Positions 1 through 6,437 of a stretch of 9,457 nt of DNA are shown here, piece after piece. The stretch is from Lachnospiraceae bacterium (GTDB taxonomy: Bacteria; Bacillota; Clostridia; Lachnospirales; Lachnospiraceae). A program made the position numbers and the translations under genes. The notes under the pieces are model-generated. The model had not been told where the DNA came from. It worked only from the letters and a program-made list of their open reading frames with translations, and made no database searches. Every line of letters starts with the position of its first letter. Positions within the stretch are counted from its first letter, which is position 1. Location of the stretch: positions 1,970-11,426 of the forward strand of contig DNJM01000091.1 in assembly GCA_003489085.1 (NCBI GenBank). Direction: 5' to 3'.

Positions 1-609
1 TTCATTATGGGAAGAAGCGAAAACAGCAGAAACCGTATTTTCGTAGAAGAAGGAGCCGGTATCCGCACACAGGCATTTGATCCGTCCAAGCTGGTGGATC
101 CGAGCCTGATCATCTATGCACCGGTACGTGTACTGGGCAATAAGACTATCGTGACCAATGGGGATCAGACTGATACGATCTACGAGGGAATGGACAAACA
201 GCTGACATTTGAGCAGTCCTTAAGAAGCCGGGAGTTTGAACCGGACGGTCCGAACTATACACCACGTATTTCCGGTATCATGCATATCGAAAATGGTAAA
301 TATAATTATGCGATGTCCATTTTGAAGAGCAACAATGGAGATCCCTCTTCCTGCAGCCGTTATACCTTCGCGTATGAAAATCCGAAGGCAGGTGAGGGAC
401 ATTTTATTCATACTTACAAATGCGACGGCAACCCGCTTCCAAGCTTTGAGGGAGAACCGAAGCGGATCGCAGTACCGGACTGCATTGACGCATTTACCGA
501 GAGCCTGTGGAACAATCTGAATGAAGACAACAAGGTATCTTTATTCGTGCGTTATATCAATATCGCAGATGGAACCTATGAAACCCGTATTATAAATAAG
601 AACAAATAA
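1..609 (+). CDS. purO: IMP cyclohydrolase, archaeal PurO type (5' end cut by window edge)
   Basis: This protein likely closes the purine ring, converting FAICAR to IMP in the cytoplasm, the last step of de novo IMP synthesis. The reading frame is open from base 1 (F-I-M-G-R-S-E-N-S-R), so the Met at 7 is probably internal and an N-terminal piece of the gene lies upstream. About 202 residues are visible. Family-like stretches include the NKTIVTNGDQTDTIYEG segment, YTPRISGI, and a C-terminal part ending in YETRIINKNK. These resemble the PurO cyclohydrolase family (Ntn-hydrolase-like fold, first known in archaea) and not the N-terminal domain of bacterial PurH. The next gene, 14 bases downstream, encodes the preceding enzyme (AICAR formyltransferase). 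Its Shine-Dalgarno overlaps this stop codon, so the two are almost certainly co-transcribed. The family call rests on recalled motifs and context. Confidence 0.85.
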   Translation, partial: FIMGRSENSRNRIFVEEGAGIRTQAFDPSKLVDPSLIIYAPVRVLGNKTIVTNGDQTDTIYEGMDKQLTFEQSLRSREFEPDGPNYTPRISGIMHIENGKYNYAMSILKSNNGDPSSCSRYTFAYENPKAGEGHFIHTYKCDGNPLPSFEGEPKRIAVPDCIDAFTESLWNNLNEDNKVSLFVRYINIADGTYETRIINKNK

Positions 610-623
610 GGAGAATCCGGAAC

Positions 624-1802
624 ATGAATGAATTAGAATTGAAATATGGATGTAATCCGAATCAGAAACCGTCCAGAATCTTTATGAAGGATGGCAGTGA
701 GCTTCCGATCCAGGTGCTGAATGGAAAACCGGGATATATCAACTTCCTGGATGCATTTAATGGATGGCAGTTAGTGAAGGAGCTGAAGAAGGCAACCGGG
801 CTTCCGGCAGCTACTTCCTTTAAGCATGTATCTCCGGCAGGTGCGGCAGTAGGTCTTCCGCTGGATGGCACCCTGGCGAAGATTTATTGGGTGGATGATT
901 TAGGAGAGTTGTCCCCATTGGCATGTGCGTATGCAAGAGCCAGAGGTGCAGACCGTATGTCTTCTTTCGGAGATTTTATTTCTTTGTCTGATGTCTGCGA
1001 CGTAGCTACGGCAAAGATCATCAAAAGAGAAGTTTCTGATGGTGTTATCGCACCAGGCTATGAGCCGGAAGCGCTGGAGATCTTAAAACAGAAGAAAAAG
1101 GGAAATTATAATGTAATCCAGATAGATCCGGAATATGTACCGGCTCCGCTTGAACATAAGGATGTATTCGGCATCACTTTTGAACAGGGCAGAAATGAGC
1201 TGAAGATTGACGAGGAATTGTTCGCTAATGTAGTAACAGAGAATAAAGAGCTGCCGGAACTGGCGAAGATAGATCTTGCAATTGCCATGATTACATTGAA
1301 ATATACCCAGTCCAATTCCGTGTGCTATGCAAAGGGCGGACAGGCAATCGGTATCGGTGCAGGACAGCAGTCCCGTATCCATTGTACCCGTCTGGCAGGC
1401 ACTAAGGCTGATAACTGGTGGCTGCGCCAGAGTCCACAGGTACTGGGACTCCGGTTCGTGGATAAAATTGGCCGTGCAGACCGTGACAATGCGATCGACC
1501 TGTATATCGGTGAGGAATATATGGATGTGCTGGCAGATGGTGCATGGGAGAACATCTTCAAAGTGAAGCCGCCGGTATTCACCAGAGAAGAGAAGCGTGC
1601 ATGGCTGGATCAGATGACAGACGTAGCACTTGGTTCCGATGCGTTTTTCCCATTCGGTGACAATATCGAACGCGCTCATAAGAGTGGTGTGAAATACGTT
1701 GCACAGCCAGGTGGTTCCGTCAGAGATGACAATGTGATTGCAACCTGTAACAAATACAATATGGCGATGACATTTACCGGTATCCGGTTATTCCATCACT
1801 AA
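624..1802 (+). CDS. purH: Phosphoribosylaminoimidazolecarboxamide (AICAR) formyltransferase, stand-alone
   Basis: It transfers a formyl group from 10-formyltetrahydrofolate to AICAR, giving FAICAR, the penultimate step of IMP synthesis. The 392 residues match the length and content of the C-terminal formyltransferase half of bifunctional PurH/ATIC; the IMP cyclohydrolase half is absent. Visible family motifs are LKYGCNPNQ near the N-terminus (6-14), TSFKHVSPAGAAVG (64-77) with the catalytic Lys67-His68 pair, the long conserved block from KYTQSNSVCYAKGGQ through IGIGAGQQSRIHCTRLAG (226-259), SDAFFPFGDN (338-347) and the terminal RLFHH. The start is ATG 624 with AAGGAG at 608-613. Cyclohydrolase activity is supplied by the gene immediately upstream. 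Archaeal literature calls such split formyltransferases purV, and the symbol purH here reflects homology only. A terminator follows 22 bases after the stop. Confidence 0.95.
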   Translation: MNELELKYGCNPNQKPSRIFMKDGSELPIQVLNGKPGYINFLDAFNGWQLVKELKKATGLPAATSFKHVSPAGAAVGLPLDGTLAKIYWVDDLGELSPLACAYARARGADRMSSFGDFISLSDVCDVATAKIIKREVSDGVIAPGYEPEALEILKQKKKGNYNVIQIDPEYVPAPLEHKDVFGITFEQGRNELKIDEELFANVVTENKELPELAKIDLAIAMITLKYTQSNSVCYAKGGQAIGIGAGQQSRIHCTRLAGTKADNWWLRQSPQVLGLRFVDKIGRADRDNAIDLYIGEEYMDVLADGAWENIFKVKPPVFTREEKRAWLDQMTDVALGSDAFFPFGDNIERAHKSGVKYVAQPGGSVRDDNVIATCNKYNMAMTFTGIRLFHH

Positions 1803-1824
1803 AATCAGGCTATATTGGGAGCGG

Positions 1825-1874
1825 AAGCCTCGGAAATGCAGTGATAAGCTGTTGATTCCCGGGGCTTGCTTTTT
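1825..1874 (+). terminator. Rho-independent terminator after the purine gene pair
   Basis: AAGCCTCGGAA (1825-1835) pairs with TTCCCGGGGCTT (1856-1867) to give about 11 base pairs with one G-U pair and one bulged C. The T run 1870-1874 follows two bases after the stem. It lies shortly after the formyltransferase stop codon and should end the purine transcript. Confidence 0.7.
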
Positions 1875-1894
1875 GCCATTTCGGTATGTATGAT
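1866..1894 (+). promoter_or_regulatory. Candidate sigma-A promoter for the FAD-dependent dehydrogenase gene
   Basis: TTGCTT (1866-1871), a 17-base spacer and TATGAT (1889-1894) form a near-consensus vegetative promoter. Transcription would start near 1901 and give a leader of roughly 45 bases. The -35 element overlaps the 3' side of the preceding terminator. Confidence 0.5.
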
Positions 1895-1946
1895 AAAGGA
1901 GTGTGGAAAACTATCTGCAGAGAAAGAAGGCAAGGAGGCTTTAATT

Positions 1947-3362
1947 ATGAGATATACAGGAAAAAGCAGCACATACGATGTGATCATTATTGGTGCAGGA
2001 CCGTCCGGAATCTTCTGCGCCTATGAGTTAAAGAGACAAAAGCCCGAACTGAGGGTTCTGATGATTGAAAAGGGACGGTCGATTGAACAGAGAAGCTGCC
2101 CGAAGAGAAAGACGAAGGTCTGCGTCGGCTGCAAGCCGTGCTCGATCACAACCGGATTCGCCGGAGCAGGGGCATTTTCAGATGGGAAACTGTCTTTATC
2201 TCCGGATGTAGGAGGTACCCTGCCGGATATACTGGGATATGAACGTACGACGGAGCTGTTAAAGGAAGCGGATGAGATTTACCTGAAGTTTGGGGCGGAT
2301 CCGAAGATCTACGGCCTGAATGAGCAGGAGGCGATAGAACGGATCCGGACGAAGGCAATCCGTGCTAATCTCAAGCTGATCGAATGTCCGATCCGGCATC
2401 TCGGTACAGAGGAGGGATATAAGATCTATACTCGTCTGCAGGAGCATCTGCTGCAGTCCGGTGTGGAGATTTTGTTCCGGACTATGGTAGAGGATCTGCT
2501 TGTAGAAAATGGAAAGGCAGTTGGCGTTGTAACCGATCAGGGAGAAACGTATTATGCAGAGGAGATTGTATCCGGTGTCGGCCGGGAAGGATCGGAATGG
2601 TTTGCGGGGGTCTGCAGGGAGCATCAGATCCGGACGAAAAATGGAACCGTAGACGTTGGTGTCCGTGTAGAGGTACGTGACGAGATCATGAAGGAGCTGA
2701 ACGAGGCTCTCTATGAGGCGAAGCTGGTATATTATACGCCGACCTTTGATGATAAGGTACGTGTTTTCTGCACGAATCCATCCGGTGAGGTGGCTGCGGA
2801 ATATTATGACAATCATCTGGCAGTTGTAAACGGGCATGCTTATAAATCGCAGGCTCTGAAAACGCACAATACCAATTTTGCGCTTCTGGTATCCAAGAAC
2901 TTTACGGAGCCATTTAAGTCTCCCATCGAATACGGTAAACATATTGCGCAGCTTGGCAATATGCTTTCTGACGGACGGATTCTGCTGCAGCGCTACGGTG
3001 ATTTCCGCAGAGGAAGAAGGACGACACAGGAGCGTCTTGTGCGGAATAATATTTCACCGACTCTGAAGGATGCGGTGCCGGGAGATCTGTCACTGGTATT
3101 CCCACATCGGATCATGGTGGCTATTGATGAGATGCTGCAGGCGCTGGATAAGGTGACACCTGGAATTGCAAGCGATGAGACATTGCTTTACGGAGTAGAG
3201 GTGAAATTTTATTCGAATAAGATTCTGGTGGATGAGGACTTTCGCACCAGCTTGCCGGGACTTCGTGCGGTTGGGGACGGAGCCTCTGTGACAAGAGGAC
3301 TGATGCAGGCATCCGCAAATGGCATTTTTGTGGCACGCAGTATTTTAGAAGCGCATAGATAA
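1947..3362 (+). CDS. Uncharacterised NAD(P)/FAD-dependent oxidoreductase (COG2509-like)
   Basis: This is a flavoprotein of unknown substrate. The chosen start is ATG 1947, preceded by AAGGAGG at 1932-1938 with 8-base spacing, giving 471 residues. The frame is open further upstream to a TTG inside the terminator, but no start there has a convincing ribosome binding site. Residues 11-28 form a Rossmann FAD-binding motif, DVIIIGAGPSGIFCAYEL (GxGxxG at 16-21), followed by a strand ending in the acidic Glu41 expected to contact the FAD ribose. Residues 51-65 carry Cys51 and a C59-VG-C62-KP-C65 cluster just before GFAGAGAFSDGKL (70-82). The C-terminus (439-471) has the second FAD signature around VGDGASVTRGLMQASANGI. 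No signal peptide or membrane segment is visible. It resembles the broadly conserved COG2509 'FAD-dependent dehydrogenase' group; the role is unknown and the neighbours do not reveal it. Confidence 0.85.
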   Translation: MRYTGKSSTYDVIIIGAGPSGIFCAYELKRQKPELRVLMIEKGRSIEQRSCPKRKTKVCVGCKPCSITTGFAGAGAFSDGKLSLSPDVGGTLPDILGYERTTELLKEADEIYLKFGADPKIYGLNEQEAIERIRTKAIRANLKLIECPIRHLGTEEGYKIYTRLQEHLLQSGVEILFRTMVEDLLVENGKAVGVVTDQGETYYAEEIVSGVGREGSEWFAGVCREHQIRTKNGTVDVGVRVEVRDEIMKELNEALYEAKLVYYTPTFDDKVRVFCTNPSGEVAAEYYDNHLAVVNGHAYKSQALKTHNTNFALLVSKNFTEPFKSPIEYGKHIAQLGNMLSDGRILLQRYGDFRRGRRTTQERLVRNNISPTLKDAVPGDLSLVFPHRIMVAIDEMLQALDKVTPGIASDETLLYGVEVKFYSNKILVDEDFRTSLPGLRAVGDGASVTRGLMQASANGIFVARSILEAHR

Positions 3363-3432
3363 AGTACGCTTCCCTGCCCATAGTGAGAAAACATGGAAAT
3401 CCGATAAATTTATACAAAAATCAATAAAAAGG

Positions 3433-3460
3433 TTGTAATTTTCGCCTGGAGGAATATAAT
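3433..3460 (+). promoter_or_regulatory. Promoter and leader of glmM
   Basis: TTGTAA (3433-3438), a 16-base spacer and a perfect TATAAT (3455-3460) make the clearest vegetative promoter in the window. Start of transcription is expected near 3467, about 60 bases before glmM. The leader contains an imperfect 8-base tandem repeat, CGGATAAT then CGGATAAA (3495-3510), directly before the GGAGG at 3514-3518. No riboswitch-like fold is evident. Confidence 0.65.
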
Positions 3461-3526
3461 AGATAAGGTGATTAAACTGATTGTACAAAAAAAACGGATA
3501 ATCGGATAAATTTGGAGGATTTTAAA

Positions 3527-4876
3527 ATGGGAAAATATTTTGGAACAGACGGATTCCGCGGGGAAGCAAATGCGGTATTGACAGTAGAGCATGCATTTAA
3601 GGTAGGCAGATTCCTGGGATGGTATTATGGCAGAGAGCATAAAGCGCAGATCGTCATCGGAAAGGATACAAGACGAAGCAGCTATATGTTCGAAGATGCT
3701 TTGTCTGCAGGGCTGACAGCTTCCGGGGCAGATGCGTACCTGCTGCATGTTACGACAACACCGAGTGTATCCTATGTGGCGAGAACAGAGGATTTTGACT
3801 GCGGCATTATGATTTCTGCCAGCCATAATCCATATTATGATAATGGAATCAAGATTATCAGCGGAACCGGCCAGAAGATCGAGGCAGAGGTAGAGCAGAT
3901 GATCGAAGACTACATTGATGGCAGAACAGAGCCGATCCCGCTGGCAAAAGGGGATAAGATCGGACGTACGGTAGACTATGCAGCGGGCCGGAACCGTTAC
4001 ATAGGGCATCTGATTTCACTGGCAACCCGTTCCTTTAAAGGGAAGCGGATCGGACTTGACTGCTCCAACGGCAGTGCATCTGCGATCGCAAAGAGTGTAT
4101 ACGATGCACTGGGGGCGAAAACCTATGTGATCAACAGCGAGCCGGATGGAACGAATATCAACCGGAACTGCGGATCCACCCATATTGAGGTGCTGCAGGA
4201 ATACGTAAAGGAAAAGAACCTGGATCTGGGCTTTGCCTTTGACGGAGATGCGGATCGCTGTATCGCCGTAGATGAGAATGGAACAATCGTGGATGGAGAT
4301 ATGATTCTGTATGTCTGCGGGAAATACCTGAAAGAGCAGGGAAAGCTGAATGACGATACCATCGTAACCACGATCATGTCCAATCTGGGACTGTATAAGG
4401 CATGCGATAAGATCGGAATGAAGTACGAAAAGACCAAAGTCGGCGATAAATACGTATATGAAAATATGGTGGAGAATAACTACTCCCTTGGTGGTGAACA
4501 GTCCGGCCATATCATTTTCAGTAAGCATGCGACAACCGGGGACGGTATCCTGACCTCCCTGATGGTGATGGAAGTCATTATGGAGAAGAAGCAGAGTCTT
4601 GGGAAGCTGATCGAGGAGATTAAGATATATCCGCAGCTGCTGCAGAATGTGCGTGTAGCAGATAAGAAGACTGCACGTGAGAATCCGGAAGTGGTGAAGA
4701 TGATTCAGAAAGTAGAAGCAGAGCTTGGCAGCGACGGACGGATTCTGGTACGGGAAAGCGGTACGGAACCAGTGCTTCGTGTCATGGCAGAGGCAGGAAC
4801 GGATGAACTCTGCGCGGACTGTGTGGGACGGATTGTAGCGGTGATGAAAGAGCAGGGCCTTGTGATCGAAGGCTAG
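3527..4876 (+). CDS. glmM: Phosphoglucosamine mutase
   Basis: GlmM interconverts glucosamine-6-phosphate and glucosamine-1-phosphate in the cytoplasm, the step between GlmS and GlmU in making UDP-GlcNAc for peptidoglycan. The 449 residues match the family length of about 445-450. All four alpha-D-phosphohexomutase signatures are present: FGTDGFRG at 5-12; the phosphoserine loop ISASHNP (96-102), with Ser99 as the residue phosphorylated in the active enzyme; the Mg-binding DGDADR (239-244); the sugar-binding GGEQSG (322-327); and the phosphate-binding RESGTEP (409-415). The start is ATG 3527, eight bases after GGAGG; a TTG 15 bases upstream overlaps that site and is rejected. It appears monocistronic: its own promoter upstream, and convergent eno with a bidirectional terminator downstream. 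The usual neighbours glmS and cdaA/ybbR are not in view. Confidence 0.97.
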   Translation: MGKYFGTDGFRGEANAVLTVEHAFKVGRFLGWYYGREHKAQIVIGKDTRRSSYMFEDALSAGLTASGADAYLLHVTTTPSVSYVARTEDFDCGIMISASHNPYYDNGIKIISGTGQKIEAEVEQMIEDYIDGRTEPIPLAKGDKIGRTVDYAAGRNRYIGHLISLATRSFKGKRIGLDCSNGSASAIAKSVYDALGAKTYVINSEPDGTNINRNCGSTHIEVLQEYVKEKNLDLGFAFDGDADRCIAVDENGTIVDGDMILYVCGKYLKEQGKLNDDTIVTTIMSNLGLYKACDKIGMKYEKTKVGDKYVYENMVENNYSLGGEQSGHIIFSKHATTGDGILTSLMVMEVIMEKKQSLGKLIEEIKIYPQLLQNVRVADKKTARENPEVVKMIQKVEAELGSDGRILVRESGTEPVLRVMAEAGTDELCADCVGRIVAVMKEQGLVIEG

Positions 4877-4901
4877 AGCAGGTTAATAAGTAGAAAAACA
4901 T

Positions 4902-4961
4902 AAATCCGCAGAGAGAAGCAGGATGCTGGAAAAGCAAAAAGCTGTTTTACTCTGCGGATTT
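4902..4961. repeat. Long imperfect inverted repeat in the glmM-eno convergent gap
   Basis: AAATCCGCAGAG (4902-4913) is perfectly complementary to CTCTGCGGATTT (4950-4961). After one mismatch the stem extends seven more pairs, two of them G-U (4915-4921 with 4942-4948), leaving a loop of about 20 bases. On the + strand no T run follows. On the - strand the stem is followed within three bases by a T run (revcomp of 4896-4900), so it could back up eno termination. On the + strand it would form a stable 3' structure on glmM mRNA. Confidence 0.6.
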
Positions 4962-4986
4962 GTGATTCAGCTACCAGGCATGCGAT

Positions 4987-5009
4987 AAAAAGGTCCAGTG
5001 GACCTTTTT
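4987..5009. terminator. Bidirectional rho-independent terminator between glmM and eno
   Basis: Five A residues (4987-4991), GGTCC (4992-4996), loop AGT, GGACC (5000-5004) and five T residues (5005-5009) form a compact symmetric hairpin with a T tract on either strand. It lies about 38 bases past the eno stop and about 110 past the glmM stop, as expected for a shared terminator of convergent genes. Confidence 0.85.
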
Positions 5010-5046
5010 GAGTGGATTCTTAGTATGATATCCGGAAAAAGTGAAA

Positions 5047-6351
5047 CTATATTTTGAAAAAAGGGTTTTCGTAATGTGCCTGGCATTCCAGCTTTTCCTC
5101 AATCCGCAGAAGCTGGTTGTACTTGGAAGTACGCTCGGAACGGCAGGGCGCACCGGTCTTGATCTGACCGGTATTAAAGGCGACGGCCAGATCAGCGATG
5201 AAGCTGTCCTCTGTCTCGCCGGAACGATGTGAAATGATGGTCTGATAGCCGTGCCGCTGGGCTGTTTCTATGGTATCGATGGCCTCTGTCAAAGTTCCGA
5301 TCTGGTTGACCTTTATCAGAACGGCGTTAGCAACGCCGCGGGAAATACCTGTCATGACCCGTTTCCGGCTGGTGACGAACAGGTCGTCGCCTACCAGCTG
5401 CACATCGCGGCCCAGCCGTGTGGAGAGAAGCTCCCAGCCGTCCCAGTCCTCTTCATCCAGCGGATCTTCAATGGAAGCAATGGGGAATTCTGCCAGAAGA
5501 TCTGCATAATAGTCGATCATTTCTTCGGCAGAACGGATGATACGGGAACCATGCATCCGGCTTTCTCCTTCAAAGACATACTTTTTAAAATCCGGCTCAT
5601 ATAATTCGCTGGCTGCCACATCTAATGCGATCATGACATCCTCCCGCTCACGATAGCCGGCTTTCCGAATGGCTTCCGTAATACAGCGCAGGGCTTCCCG
5701 GGTATCAGGAAGATCCGGGGCAAACCCACCCTCGTCTCCCACTGAAGTGGCAAGTCCGCGGCTTCCAAGGATTTCCTTCAGTGTATGATAGATTTCGGAA
5801 CACATGCGGAGACCTTCCTTAAAACAGCAGGCTCCGGTAGGCATAATCATGAATTCCTGTACATCTACTGTGTTATCTGCATGACGGCCGCCATTCAGGA
5901 TATTCATCATAGGAATCGGAAGGCGGCAGGCATTGACACCACCCAGATAGCGGTAAAGTGGAATCCGAAGAGCATGAGAAGCTGCCCGTGCAGCTGCCAG
6001 CGAGACACCCAGCATAGCATTGGCACCCAGGTTGCTCTTGTTCTCTGTGCCGTCACGCTTATTCAGCAAAGCATCCAAACGGCGCTGCTCGAAGACGTTG
6101 ACACCGATAATGGTATCGGCAATATCACAGTTGACATGATCTACCGCCTGCCGGATACCCTGCCCGCGGTAACGGCTTTCATGATCTCTGAGTTCGAGCG
6201 CTTCAAATTTCCCGGTAGAGGCACCAGATGGTACGGATGCGCTGCCAACGGTATCATCTCCTGCAAGTACTTCTACTTCTATGGTCGGATTGCCGCGGGA
6301 ATCGATGATTTCCCGGGCAAATACATCGGTAATCGGTAAAAAATGGTACAT
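5047..6351 (-). CDS. eno: Enolase (phosphopyruvate hydratase)
   Basis: Enolase catalyses the reversible dehydration of 2-phosphoglycerate to phosphoenolpyruvate in glycolysis and is often part of an RNA-degradosome-like complex in bacteria. The 434 residues match the usual 430-435. Expected active-site features are all visible: the mobile loop with SGAST (42-46), DEGGF with Glu207, the Mg ligands Asp244 (ALDVAASE), Glu295 (SIEDPLDE) and Asp322 (VGDD), the catalytic Lys347 (LIKVNQIGT), His375 in SHRSGETED, and Lys398 in TGQIKTG. The start is the ATG at 6351-6349, preceded by AAGGAGG (6366-6360) at 8-base spacing. The gene stands alone, not in the frequent gapA-pgk-tpi-gpm-eno cluster. Its start codon lies inside one arm of a perfect 12-bp inverted repeat, described separately. 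I found no convincing -35/-10 pair in the 83 bases between it and the upstream transporter gene. Confidence 0.98.
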   Translation of the reverse strand: MYHFLPITDVFAREIIDSRGNPTIEVEVLAGDDTVGSASVPSGASTGKFEALELRDHESRYRGQGIRQAVDHVNCDIADTIIGVNVFEQRRLDALLNKRDGTENKSNLGANAMLGVSLAAARAASHALRIPLYRYLGGVNACRLPIPMMNILNGGRHADNTVDVQEFMIMPTGACCFKEGLRMCSEIYHTLKEILGSRGLATSVGDEGGFAPDLPDTREALRCITEAIRKAGYREREDVMIALDVAASELYEPDFKKYVFEGESRMHGSRIIRSAEEMIDYYADLLAEFPIASIEDPLDEEDWDGWELLSTRLGRDVQLVGDDLFVTSRKRVMTGISRGVANAVLIKVNQIGTLTEAIDTIETAQRHGYQTIISHRSGETEDSFIADLAVAFNTGQIKTGAPCRSERTSKYNQLLRIEEKLECQAHYENPFFKI

Positions 6352-6387
6352 ACTTTTCTCCTCCTTTTAGAATGTAGTATGTACCAT
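6343..6387 (-). promoter_or_regulatory. 12-bp inverted repeat enclosing the eno ribosome binding site and start codon
   Basis: ATGGTACATACT (6343-6354) and AGTATGTACCAT (6376-6387) are perfect reverse complements separated by 21 bases. In eno mRNA they would form a 12-bp stem. The 3' arm contains the AUG start, and the loop holds the AAGGAGG Shine-Dalgarno. The 5' arm contains a second AUG that opens a six-codon frame (MVHTTF) ending at a UAA next to the Shine-Dalgarno. The pairing is read directly; a role in translation control, mRNA stability or as a DNA operator is inference. Confidence 0.6.
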
Positions 6388-6408
6388 CTTTGTGTTTTTA
6401 TTGAAGCA

Positions 6409-6437
6409 AATAAAAATGAAACAATCCAGATTTTTCA
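6409..6437 (-). terminator. Possible weak terminator after the MATE gene
   Basis: On the minus strand, TGAAAAAT (starting at the stop codon, 6437-6430) can pair with ATTGTTTCA (6425-6417) around loop CTGG with one bulged G. A T-rich tract (6416-6408) follows. The stem is A/U-rich, so termination would be weak and read-through into eno is possible. Confidence 0.35.

Noticed and set aside
1083..1679. 198-codon open frame on the minus strand opposite the formyltransferase gene
   Set aside because: It lies entirely inside a well-supported gene, has low-complexity hydrophobic and cysteine-rich content and no recognisable motif; it is a shadow frame.
1866..1946. Longer N-terminus for the flavoprotein from an upstream TTG or from the ATG at 1890
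   Set aside because: The TTG sits in the terminator and promoter -35, and the ATG at 1890 overlaps the -10. The ATG at 1947 has an ideal AAGGAGG.
2259..2942. 227-codon open frame on the minus strand opposite the flavoprotein gene
   Set aside because: It is antisense to a gene with clear family motifs and shows no domain or plausible context of its own.
3348..3372. GAAGCG/CGCTTC pairing around the flavoprotein stop codon as a terminator
   Set aside because: Only 6 bp with a 13-base loop and no T run after it; the flavoprotein gene has no convincing terminator before the glmM promoter.
3361..3526. Riboswitch or ribozyme in the glmM leader
   Set aside because: The known amino-sugar ribozyme belongs to glmS. 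This leader is short and A-rich with only a small tandem repeat and no stable fold that I can see.
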